A stretch of 35,235 nucleotides of DNA from Bacteroidaceae bacterium. Its GTDB lineage: Bacteria > Bacteroidota > Bacteroidia > Bacteroidales > Bacteroidaceae. The first letter of the stretch is position 1; every line of letters begins with the position of its first letter. A program made the translations under genes and the position numbers. The notes below the pieces were generated by a model, which searched no databases, was not told where the DNA came from, and saw nothing but the letters and a program-made list of their open reading frames with translations. Shown here one piece after another: positions 1 to 7,806 of the stretch. The stretch is taken from the NCBI GenBank assembly GCA_017555875.1, contig JAFZFN010000043.1:1-35235 (forward strand). The letters run 5' to 3'.

Positions 1-1203
<1,203 letters not shown>

Positions 1204-1343
1204 TCATATTAAAGGTTTATACTACAAAAGTGACGCAATGATAGTAACAAACGAGCGAAACACAAAGTTTCTTGGACGAGCCAAGTGCTAAGGCAGGTCC
1301 TGTTTATTTCTCTGCCGATGCAGTCTACCATCGCATTCTGTTG

Positions 1344-1376
1344 CAAAGATAGACATAATGTTACGACATCAACAAA
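1344..1376 (-). promoter_or_regulatory. Bacteroidales sigma-ABfr promoter for enolase
   Basis: On the minus strand the -33 box TTTG (1376-1373) is followed after 21 bp by TATCTTTG (1351-1344), an exact TAnnTTTG -7 box. Transcription would start near 1337, leaving a leader of roughly 140 nt before the enolase ATG. The match to the Bacteroides consensus is seen; activity is inferred. Confidence 0.75.
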
Positions 1377-1450
1377 CGACACAATCAATAGCCCCATAGA
1401 GGTTGCCTATAACGAAGGATATATAACCTCTGACTGTCTTTTCCACTCTA

Positions 1451-1472
1451 CCGGAGACTCCGGCATCTCCGG
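1451..1472 (-). terminator. Hairpin downstream of the four-helix-bundle gene, possible terminator
   Basis: CCGGAGA (1451-1457) pairs with TCTCCGG (1466-1472) around an 8-nt loop, 29 bp past the stop of the minus-strand gene ending at 1501. No clear T tract follows on the minus strand, so it may be a weak terminator or an RNA-stabilising hairpin. Confidence 0.4.
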
Positions 1473-1500
1473 ACATTCCAGAAAATCCAGCAACCTCTTA

Positions 1501-2223
1501 CTATCCGTGACCCCCATCCTCCAACTCCTGCAATCTGCTTCTCAGCCGCTCCACCTCTGCTTTGAGGTAATCGATGATGCGAGCCTGCTCTTCGATACGT
1601 CGCGCTTGGAGCGCTATCGTCTCGCGCTGCGAGGTACGTTGCTCCAGTCGGGCAGCCGTCATACGCTCGCGTATGCCACCTTCGGTGACAAACTCGCGGT
1701 CGCGACGTTCAAGATATTTCGTGATGGCCTTATCTATCTGATGACAAAGGCAGATAGCCATATTGGCCAACTCTTCATCATTCATCTTGGCAAAGAGGGG
1801 CTTGTAGTCGGCCAGTAGGCTATGCTCTCTGCAGAAGTTGTGGAGAGGCTTCGAGCGCGGGTTCTTGCCAAACCACTCCTCTTGATTATGGAAGTTGATG
1901 TAGTCATGATAGTCTTCGAGCAGTTCGAGGTTGCTGCCCCGTGCTATTCCCAAGAGTTTGAGTTCCGACTCCATAGAGGTCTGCCCGTCGGAGCATCCCT
2001 CGGCAATGTTCTGCTTGGTGCTTCGTGCTGCCTGCACCATCTGGTCCACGGTACGGTCGCCTCGCTCAGGAAGGAAACGCTTGCAGAAGGTCTTGGTAAG
2101 ATGATACAGCACCTCACTACGCTGATAGAATCTCAGTTCTGTGAACACCACCTTTTTGCGTAGCACGCTGGCCGTCCCATCGGCATAGTGGTTGATGTTG
2201 ACCTTTTTGTTCTTGTCTTCCAT
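1501..2223 (-). CDS. Four-helix-bundle family protein with C-terminal coiled coil
   Basis: 240 residues. The N-terminal 130 residues resemble the four-helix-bundle family once called S23-like; the typical segment is QMVQAARSTKQNIAEG at about residues 61-76, followed by the SELKLLGIARGSNLELLEDY helix. This Bacteroidales version carries an extension ending in a long heptad coiled coil (about residues 185-235, rich in R, E, L and Q, as in IIDYLKAEVERLRSRLQELE), which fits the 'four helix bundle suffix' subfamily as I remember it. The family forms small helical oligomers and its function is unknown. Start is the ATG at 2223; no Shine-Dalgarno sequence is visible. It lies upstream of enolase on the same strand but is separated from it by a promoter, so co-transcription is not required. 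Family assignment is fairly sure; function is open. Confidence 0.85.
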   Translation of the reverse strand: MEDKNKKVNINHYADGTASVLRKKVVFTELRFYQRSEVLYHLTKTFCKRFLPERGDRTVDQMVQAARSTKQNIAEGCSDGQTSMESELKLLGIARGSNLELLEDYHDYINFHNQEEWFGKNPRSKPLHNFCREHSLLADYKPLFAKMNDEELANMAICLCHQIDKAITKYLERRDREFVTEGGIRERMTAARLEQRTSQRETIALQARRIEEQARIIDYLKAEVERLRSRLQELEDGGHG

Positions 2224-2359
2224 AGCATCCTTTCGTTATATCTTCCGCGAATTTAGTAAAACTTTTGGTCTCATAGAGAATAAATATCGTCTTTTCTGCC
2301 GTTAGTTCATCCTTTTACATTTTTTCGGAAGATATGGTAGGATGTTTCAATAAATTGTG

Positions 2360-2367
2360 TACCTTTG
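2360..2367 (+). promoter_or_regulatory. -7 box TACCTTTG, plus strand
   Basis: Exact match to TAnnTTTG. No good TTTG or TTG lies 19-21 bp upstream, so only half of the promoter consensus is present. It points toward the folded RNA and the SusD-like gene; transcription would start near 2375 and the RNA made from it is unknown. Confidence 0.45.
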
Positions 2368-2477
2368 TCCTATTGAAAAGCAAACATAGTATTAACAAAC
2401 AAACGAATTGCCTATGAAGTAAACCCGGACAGACGCTTTCGCGAAGGTTTGTGATAGTGAGAATATCACTTAAATAG

Positions 2478-2505
2478 AATTAATAATTCACAATTCAGAA
2501 TTCAA
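2478..2505. repeat. Heptad repeat, four AATT-phased 7-bp units
   Basis: Four consecutive 7-mers, AATTAAT, AATTCAC, AATTCAG and AATTCAA, each starting with AATT. A similar 28-bp array with the same AATT phasing lies inside the helicase gene at 15564-15591. Seen directly; its function is unknown. Confidence 0.7.
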
Positions 2506-2550
2506 CAACGCGTTCCGTTCGTTCTTGATAAATATAGATATGGAGCTTTT

Positions 2551-2720
2551 GGCTCTTGTTCTCTTCCTAGTGAATACCGCCAATATTCTGTACCGAGAAC
2601 AAGCAGACTGGAAGTTCACCCCGATAGGGTGTGGACTATTCTTTGCTTGTTGGTACAAAGGTCACTTGGCGGTAACCTACTAGGAGAGCGAGTAACGGAT
2701 GGTTTCACGCCTTTTCTTTT
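2551..2720 (+). ncRNA. Highly structured RNA, candidate 6S RNA (SsrS)
   Basis: The stretch folds into one long interrupted hairpin. Nested helices are: CTCTTCCTAGT 2561-2571 with ACTAGGAGAG 2679-2688 (one bulged T); ACCGCCAA 2576-2583 with TTGGCGGT 2666-2673; TGTACC 2589-2594 with GGTACA 2652-2657; AACAAGCA 2598-2605 with TGCTTGTT 2644-2651; and GTTCAC-CCC 2614-2622 with GGG-T-GTGGAC 2627-2636, closed by a GATA loop. An internal bubble (2584-2588 against 2658-2665) interrupts it. The T-rich run at 2711-2720 can serve as a terminator. G.U pairs occur in the plus-strand reading (for example 2616/2634), which favours that strand. A single long irregular rod with a central bubble is the architecture of 6S RNA, which binds RNA polymerase holoenzyme by mimicking an open promoter; 6S is reported in Bacteroides. 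Exact ends are uncertain, and the 6S name is inference from shape. Confidence 0.6.
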
Positions 2721-2744
2721 ATCAATTTAATATAAAAAACTCAG

Positions 2745-5000
2745 ATGAAGAGATTTTATTCATTTTATAGACTATTTGCCTTGTTGCTATGTATGCCATT
2801 CATTGCGTGCGAAGAAAATAATGGCATTGATTTTGAACCTCAAACCTACAATGTTGTAGGCAAGGTAGAAAAAGGACCCTTCGTGAGTGGTTCGGAGATT
2901 ACCATTCAGCCGATGAGTGCGAAGATGCAAGCGTTGGGCACGATGTACACTTCTACGATACAGGACCATTTGGGAAATTTCACTTTCGGCTCCAAGTTGT
3001 TTGAGTCACCTTATGCAGAGCTGACTGCTAATGGGTATTTTTTCAATGAGGTGGCGGGAGCGTTGTCTTCAGGCACGCTGTATCTCCGTGCTATCGTAGA
3101 CCTTTCGAAGAGCGAAACGGTGAATGTCAATATCCTCACTCATATCAAATATCAGCGAGTCCTTCACCTTATAGCGCAAGGGAAAACGTATGCCGAGGCC
3201 AATGATCAAGCGCAAAAGGAGCTGTTCAAGGCTTTTGGATTGGAAAAGTACGCAGGGAAAGATGCTTCGCTATATTCGATAATTGAGGGTAGTGACGAGT
3301 CAGCAGCTCTTGTTGCCATCTCTTCGTTGGTGTTGGTAGAGCGCACAGAAGCCGCAGTGACCGAATATCTTGCTCGCTTGTGCCGCGAGTTTGGTGAGAA
3401 TGGAGAGTTCTCGACCGACACGAAAGCGCAGATTAAAGAAGACCGCGAAAAACTTGCCGAAAAACTATCCAATATTCGTTACAACATACGCTCTCGTTAC
3501 AATGACTTGGGCATTGACGTAGAGGTGCCGCCTCTTGCCCCTTTCTTCGACTGGGATGACGATGGGATTGCCGGTAATGAGACATTGAAGGAAGGAGAAA
3601 CTATCACTGTAGATAAGAAGTTGCTCGAAGTCCCCAGTGAGGGTGGCACATACACCATTAAGATAGATGCACCGATAGATGTGTTCTTGGAGTCTCAAAT
3701 CGAGTCGGGGCCCAATGATGAAATGAATAGTGTATATATTGAACTATACAAAGGATATTATAGTGCAAACTTGTCGTATACCGCAGACATTAGCGATAAT
3801 GTCCTTAGCATAAAGGTAAATCCCGCCAGTTCGCGTAGCCCAAAAACTGCTTACGTTTACCTGTATGACTTCCTCGGGAATACGCTCGATGCGATAAGCA
3901 TTAAGCAGGATGGAGCGACGAGTATTACAGAGATTCCTCAACTGGGCGAATACGGATGTGGCGCTGTTGCAGCGATGTTCTCAGAACTTGCTGGAGCCAT
4001 CTCGTACTTCAATTTTATAGAGCAGGGGTATCATTACAACGAAATAGTACAATGTGTAGACGGGCTTGCCTCACCAAACGATGGCGCTATAGCTTATATG
4101 TGGGAGTATTTCTATGAAGCCAACAATAGGAACTTGCAGATTCGAGAGGCCGACAGACAGGCTCTCGGAGTGTATGGTGAGGTTCTTGATGTGTTCAGTG
4201 CAATGATATATTATAATATGGTGGTAGCTTGGGGAGACGTGCCCTATGTTATCAATTATGAAGACTCTCAGCAAAACCCTTATCCTTCACGAACCAATCA
4301 AGATGCAATCTTGGATGATTTGACAAAGAAATTAAATGTTGCTATCGGTTTGCTGGAGGAGAAAAAGAATGAGTCTTTGAATCTGAAGAAGACGGATGAT
4401 ATGAACAAACTCTTTTTCGTTTCCAAAGATGTCGCTCGCATACTATTGGCTGACGTGTATATGTACAGAGGACAGTATGCCGAGGCTCAAAATCTTCTGA
4501 AAGATGTTATTGATGCAGGCTTCTACTCTTTGGATGCCACTAACTATAGCAATCCAGAAACCATTGATAACCTCTTGACTACCCGCACAAGCGATGAAAT
4601 CATTTTTGCTCTTGATGCAAGTGGCGGTACGCGTAGCACTCGTTCAACTAACATCATAATTAGGCAGTCTCCCCTGATACCGATGATGAACTATGCCGAA
4701 GTGTTGCTTTCGTACGCAGAGTGTTTATATCATGCAGGAGATACTGGTGCTGCCGAGAAGGTTCTTCGCCAAGTTGTAGATGCAAAGGGAATCGAAATAG
4801 TAGAAGGGATTTTTGAAGGGATAATAGACGCTCGCCAACAGCTATTCCTCTACAGCATTGGCAACTTTGCCTTCTATAAACGCAATGGCATAGCAGTGGA
4901 AGAACTAGGCATAAAAGAGCATCAGCAACTTCTCCCCATTCCTCAACGAGAACTCCATAGGAACTACAATATGACTCAGAATCCTGGATATGATTCTTAA
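2745..5000 (+). CDS. Chimeric SusD/RagB-like surface lipoprotein with N-terminal all-beta domain and BACON-like domain
   Basis: 751 residues. Residues 1-22 are a lipoprotein signal with lipobox MPFIAC (Cys22), followed by EEN, an acidic start of the kind linked to surface export in Bacteroidota. About residues 35-260 begin with a beta-rich segment (YNVVGKVEKGPFVSG) and continue as helices, ending in the acidic, calcium-site-like DWDDDGIAGNE. About residues 285-395 look like a BACON/Ig-type domain (KLLEVPSEGGTYTIKI ... AISIKQDGA). About residues 396-751 are SusD/RagB-like: MIYYNMVVAWGDVPYV, SKDVARILLADVYMYRGQYAEA, DEIIFALD, MMNYAEVLLSYAECLYHAG, and LLPIPQRELHRNYNMTQNPG at the end. SusD proteins normally lid a TonB-dependent SusC transporter, but none is adjacent. 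G+C is visibly lower than in radA or helicase. Ligand and partner are unknown; the three-part fusion is unusual. Confidence 0.85.
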   Translation: MKRFYSFYRLFALLLCMPFIACEENNGIDFEPQTYNVVGKVEKGPFVSGSEITIQPMSAKMQALGTMYTSTIQDHLGNFTFGSKLFESPYAELTANGYFFNEVAGALSSGTLYLRAIVDLSKSETVNVNILTHIKYQRVLHLIAQGKTYAEANDQAQKELFKAFGLEKYAGKDASLYSIIEGSDESAALVAISSLVLVERTEAAVTEYLARLCREFGENGEFSTDTKAQIKEDREKLAEKLSNIRYNIRSRYNDLGIDVEVPPLAPFFDWDDDGIAGNETLKEGETITVDKKLLEVPSEGGTYTIKIDAPIDVFLESQIESGPNDEMNSVYIELYKGYYSANLSYTADISDNVLSIKVNPASSRSPKTAYVYLYDFLGNTLDAISIKQDGATSITEIPQLGEYGCGAVAAMFSELAGAISYFNFIEQGYHYNEIVQCVDGLASPNDGAIAYMWEYFYEANNRNLQIREADRQALGVYGEVLDVFSAMIYYNMVVAWGDVPYVINYEDSQQNPYPSRTNQDAILDDLTKKLNVAIGLLEEKKNESLNLKKTDDMNKLFFVSKDVARILLADVYMYRGQYAEAQNLLKDVIDAGFYSLDATNYSNPETIDNLLTTRTSDEIIFALDASGGTRSTRSTNIIIRQSPLIPMMNYAEVLLSYAECLYHAGDTGAAEKVLRQVVDAKGIEIVEGIFEGIIDARQQLFLYSIGNFAFYKRNGIAVEELGIKEHQQLLPIPQRELHRNYNMTQNPGYDS

Positions 5001-5385
5001 CTCTGTCTAAGGGAAACAAGCAAGAAAGTGATTTTTCGGAACTCCACGAAGTCTTCAAAGAATAGGCGCAGGCGTACTTTGAAGGCTTCGTGGAGTTTGT
5101 TCTAATTCCTCATCCTTCCGTTCTTCCCGCCCAATCCCCAAGTCGAACAAAAAGAACGCAGCCACGGGCGATTAGGAAAATGCAGGAAGTAAGCGGAGGA
5201 TAGGGACCCGATGACAATCTGCCAAGAGAATGGGAAAGTCTATATCTCCGATTCCGATACCGCGTAAGCAAACCGCTGGATTTGCCTACCAATATGCTAC
5301 AAAATCTTTGTACAGAATTTGGCTGCTTCTCGTTTCGGGAAGCAGGTTTATAGCGTTGTTGAACTGATTTCAATGCTCTGTATCC
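5001..5385. other. Non-coding stretch between the SusD-like gene and radA
   Basis: 385 bp. The first part holds the long hairpin (5040-5097). The remaining 290 bp carry no convincing gene; a minus-strand frame of 87 codons (5373-5110) needs a TTG start, is rich in R, S and L and shows no domain I recognise. GC-rich blocks (for example around 5190-5225 and 5265-5280) suggest a structured RNA or a decayed repeat rather than plain spacer, but I cannot name it. Confidence 0.5.
5040..5097 (+). terminator. 21-bp stem hairpin after the SusD-like gene
   Basis: Left arm 5040-5060 and right arm 5077-5097 pair over 21 bp with a single T.G wobble (5052) around a 16-nt loop (5061-5076). It begins 40 bp after the SusD-like stop codon. 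Only TTTG follows, not a long U tract, so it is either a terminator or a stable 3' end hairpin. It is much longer than ordinary terminators here. Confidence 0.65.
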
Positions 5386-6756
5386 TTACCCAAACAAGAT
5401 GCGGAATGCCTCTTCGACTTTGCGCACGGGGCATATCTCGATGCCGAAGCGTGCGGGGTCGAGACCTTGCATGTTGTGCTTGGGGATGATGATCTGCTTG
5501 AATCCCAGCTTCTCGGCCTCGGCAATACGCTGTTCGATGCGGCTCACGGGACGAATCTCGCCCGAGAGGCCCACCTCGCCTGCCATGCACACGGTGGGCT
5601 CTATCTCGGTATCCATATTGCTCGACAGGATGGCACTGATGACGCTGAGGTCTATGGCGGGGTCGTTGACGCGGAGGCCTCCTGCTATGTTGAGGAACAC
5701 GTCCTTCTGTGCCAACTTGAAGCCTACGCGCTTCTCCAGCACAGCAAGGAGCATGTTCATGCGGCGAAGGTCGAAGCCTGTGGCCGAACGCTGCGGAGTG
5801 CCATAGGCGGCGGTGCTCACGAGGGCTTGTGTCTCAATGAGGAAGGGACGTATGCCCTCAATAGCCGAAGCGATGGCGATGCCGCTCATGCCCTCGTGGC
5901 GATCGGTGAGGAGCAGTTCCGAGGGATTGCTCACCTGACGCAAGCCGTCGCCGCGCATCTCGTAGATGCCCAGCTCGGCCGTGCTGCCAAAGCGATTCTT
6001 GATGCCGCGCAGGATGCGGTACATGTAGTGCTGGTCACCCTCGAACTGGAGCACGCAGTCGACGATGTGCTCCAGGATCTTGGGTCCTGCGATGCTGCCC
6101 TCCTTGTTGATGTGACCGATGAGGATGGTGGGTATGCCCGACTCCTTGGTAAACTTGAGTAGCGAGGCGGCACACTCGCGTATCTGCACGATGCTGCCGG
6201 GCGATGACTCGGCGGTATCGGTCGAAATGGTCTGTATGGAGTCGATGACGATAATGTCGGGCTGGGTCTCCTTGACATGAGCGTAGATCTTCTCCAGTGA
6301 GGTCTCACACACGATGAGGCAGTTGGTGTCAGCGTGAGCGATGCGGTCGGCACGGAGCTTGAGTTGGCGGGCGCTCTCCTCGCCCGACACATAGAGCACG
6401 CGCTGATGAGGCAGACGAAGCATGGTCTGCAGCACGAGTGTGCTCTTACCAATGCCAGGCTCGCCACCGAGGAGGATGAGCGACCCAGGCACGAGTCCGC
6501 CACCGAGCACCCGATTGAGCTCTTCGTCGCGCATGTCGATACGCGGTTCCTCGCCTGTCGCGATTTCCTCAAGACGTATGGGGCGGGACTTGTCGAACGT
6601 GAAGCCTGGCGCCGCCCGCCGATCTGCCGCTGACGCAGGGCGTATGGTCTGCTCCTTCATCGTGTTCCACATGCCACACGAGGGGCAACGACCTGCCCAC
6701 TTGGGCGAGTCGTAGCCACACTCGGTGCAAACGTATGCTATCTTCTCTTTTGCCAT
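5386..6756 (-). CDS. radA: DNA repair protein RadA (Sms)
   Basis: 456 residues, the normal family length. RadA is a RecA-like hexameric ATPase that drives branch migration during recombinational repair. Seen: an N-terminal zinc ribbon with Cys10, Cys13, Cys24 and Cys27; Walker A GGEPGIGKST at 97-106; Walker B around DIIVIDSIQT at 167-176; the RadA signature KNRFGS at 253-258; and a C-terminal Lon-protease-like domain (about 280-456) without protease use, ending VEEAFRILFG. ATG at 6756. A -7-like box sits 20 bp upstream. The ECF sigma factor gene lies upstream on the same strand with an 80-bp gap, so partial co-transcription is possible. Identification is secure. Confidence 0.98.
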   Translation of the reverse strand: MAKEKIAYVCTECGYDSPKWAGRCPSCGMWNTMKEQTIRPASAADRRAAPGFTFDKSRPIRLEEIATGEEPRIDMRDEELNRVLGGGLVPGSLILLGGEPGIGKSTLVLQTMLRLPHQRVLYVSGEESARQLKLRADRIAHADTNCLIVCETSLEKIYAHVKETQPDIIVIDSIQTISTDTAESSPGSIVQIRECAASLLKFTKESGIPTILIGHINKEGSIAGPKILEHIVDCVLQFEGDQHYMYRILRGIKNRFGSTAELGIYEMRGDGLRQVSNPSELLLTDRHEGMSGIAIASAIEGIRPFLIETQALVSTAAYGTPQRSATGFDLRRMNMLLAVLEKRVGFKLAQKDVFLNIAGGLRVNDPAIDLSVISAILSSNMDTEIEPTVCMAGEVGLSGEIRPVSRIEQRIAEAEKLGFKQIIIPKHNMQGLDPARFGIEICPVRKVEEAFRILFG

Positions 6757-6775
6757 AGAATGTCTTATTATGGTG

Positions 6776-6783
6776 CGAAGATA
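6776..6783 (-). promoter_or_regulatory. -7 box TATCTTCG upstream of radA
   Basis: Minus-strand TATCTTCG matches the TAnnTTYG -7 element, 20 bp before the radA ATG. No clear -33 TTTG is seen at the right distance, so promoter strength is uncertain. Confidence 0.5.
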
Positions 6784-6835
6784 GTGAAAATAATCTAAAA
6801 CAGGAGTGTCGACGGAGTATTTATTGTCGCTCGTC

Positions 6836-7336
6836 TTACCTAAAGTCCTTCAACTGCATCTGCAGACGTTGGCGAGTGAAGAAGATGCGACTCTTGACCG
6901 TGCCGAGCGGGAGTGAGAGTTTCTCGGCAATCTCGCGATATTTGAATCCCGACACATGCATGGCGAAGGGGATGCGATACTCCTTGGGGAGAGCGTTCAC
7001 GGCTCGGCGGATCTCCTTGGTGTCGTAGGCACTCTCAGTGCTCTCGAAGCCAGCATCCTGTGGGAGTGAGAGGTGATAGAGGTTGTCGGTATGGTCAACA
7101 AAGGTCTGCTCACGCACAACCTTCCTATAGTTATTAATAAAGATGTTGCGCATGATGGTATAGATCCATCCCTTGAAATTGGTATCGGGAGTGTACTTGT
7201 CCCTATTATCGAGTGCCTTAAGCGCTGTCTCCTGGAGGAGGTCATTGGCCTCATCACGATCCATGGTCAATTTGTACGCGTAGCGCAGGAGTTCGTCTTG
7301 TACTGCTACGAGGTCTTTGCTGAATTTGTCGTTCAT
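6836..7336 (-). CDS. ECF-type sigma-70 family RNA polymerase sigma factor
   Basis: 166 residues with the two-domain layout of group 4 (ECF) sigma factors. Region 2 lies at about residues 10-75 (ELLRYAYKLTMDRDEANDLLQ, then NFKGWIYTIMRNIFIN, which binds and melts the -10). A linker containing HTDNLYHLSLPQ leads to region 4 at about residues 110-163 (LPKEYRIPFAMHVSGFKYRE, then SLPLGTVKSRIFFTRQRL, the -35 helix-turn-helix). No anti-sigma gene is adjacent; radA follows and an intergenic region and tRNA precede. It therefore looks like a stand-alone ECF factor whose control is by expression or an unlinked partner. ATG at 7336 with the A-rich upstream sequence usual in this phylum. Confidence 0.95.
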   Translation of the reverse strand: MNDKFSKDLVAVQDELLRYAYKLTMDRDEANDLLQETALKALDNRDKYTPDTNFKGWIYTIMRNIFINNYRKVVREQTFVDHTDNLYHLSLPQDAGFESTESAYDTKEIRRAVNALPKEYRIPFAMHVSGFKYREIAEKLSLPLGTVKSRIFFTRQRLQMQLKDFR

Positions 7337-7371
7337 ATGCTTCCGTTTTTAGGGGGTTAAAAAAACTGCGA

Positions 7372-7379
7372 CAAAGGTA
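7372..7379 (-). promoter_or_regulatory. -7 box TACCTTTG for the ECF sigma gene
   Basis: Exact TAnnTTTG on the minus strand 36 bp upstream of the ATG, giving a start near 7365. A -33 TTTG at the standard spacing is not evident, so an activator or a different sigma factor may be needed. Confidence 0.55.
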
Positions 7380-7581
7380 ACGGGTGAAAATATGGACGAT
7401 GGTGGGAAATCTGACAATTGATAAGGGGGAAATTAACATTTGTACAAAACACCCCCTTTTTTAACAGATCCCCCCCCATCACAAAAGACCAATTTCTCTT
7501 TTTTTGAGTCAACAGCTTGCATAAAACAGAAGAACGCATCATGGATGCACCATTATAATATTATAAAAAAAATGACTGAGG

Positions 7582-7613
7582 TTTGTTGGATTGCAAAAAT
7601 ATGGCTAACTTCG
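7582..7613 (+). promoter_or_regulatory. Promoter of tRNA-Gly
   Basis: TTTG (7582-7585), 20-bp spacer, TAACTTCG (7606-7613): near-ideal for the Bacteroidales housekeeping sigma. Transcription would start near 7620, about 23 nt before the mature tRNA. Confidence 0.75.
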
Positions 7614-7642
7614 CGCTCGGTTAACACACTATTAAGGATAAT

Positions 7643-7715
7643 GCGGCAGTAGCTCAGTCGGTAGAGCATCAGCTTCCCAAGCTGAGGGTCGCGGGTTCGA
7701 GCCCCGTTTGCCGCT
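7643..7715 (+). tRNA. tRNA-Gly, anticodon CCC
   Basis: 73 nt with a full cloverleaf. The acceptor stem pairs GCGGCAG (7643-7649) with TTGCCGC (7708-7714), discriminator T7715. The D arm carries AGCTCAGTCGGTAGAGC. The anticodon stem TCAGC/GCTGA encloses the loop TTCCCAA, so the anticodon is CCC and reads GGG. The T arm is GCGGG-TTCGAGC-CCCGT. CCA is not encoded and must be added by the nucleotidyltransferase, as is common in this phylum. Confidence 0.95.
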
Positions 7716-7717
7716 CG

Positions 7718-7771
7718 CTTGAGTTTCTCTCGAGTCGACAAGTTTATACGTTATTTTATCGGAAACTCAAG
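7718..7771 (+). repeat. 10-bp inverted repeat between the tRNA and the sigma-54 activator
   Basis: CTTGAGTTTC (7718-7727) and GAAACTCAAG (7762-7771) are perfect inverted copies around a 34-nt loop. The position directly after the tRNA suggests a processing or attenuation hairpin in a transcript that may run from the tRNA promoter into the downstream operon. Confidence 0.5.
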
Positions 7772-7806
7772 AGGACAAAAGGAACTATAAACTTAAAGAT
7801 TACACT

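Larger units (their letters stand above)
2224..2744. other. 521-bp region without a protein gene
   Basis: Between the divergent four-helix-bundle gene and the SusD-like gene. It contains a plus-strand TACCTTTG -7 box (2360-2367), a four-unit heptad repeat (2478-2505), a short hairpin GAGC/GGCTC near 2543-2554, the large folded RNA candidate (about 2551-2710) and a T-rich stretch (2711-2720). I see no credible open reading frame; the frame after the ATG at 2414 is only ATG AAG TAA. Confidence 0.7.
7337..7642. other. Intergenic region between the ECF sigma factor and tRNA-Gly
   Basis: 306 bp without a protein gene. It contains the sigma-gene -7 box (7372-7379), runs of C and T (7451-7475 and 7497-7505), and the tRNA promoter (7582-7613). 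Small open frames here overlap both promoters and look spurious. Confidence 0.6.

Noticed and set aside
5110..5373. Minus-strand 87-codon frame between the SusD-like gene and radA
   Set aside because: TTG start, biased composition, no motif; kept only as part of an unexplained stretch.
5100..5385. tmRNA or RNase P RNA
   Set aside because: No tRNA-like T loop with a tag frame, and none of the conserved RNase P core motifs.
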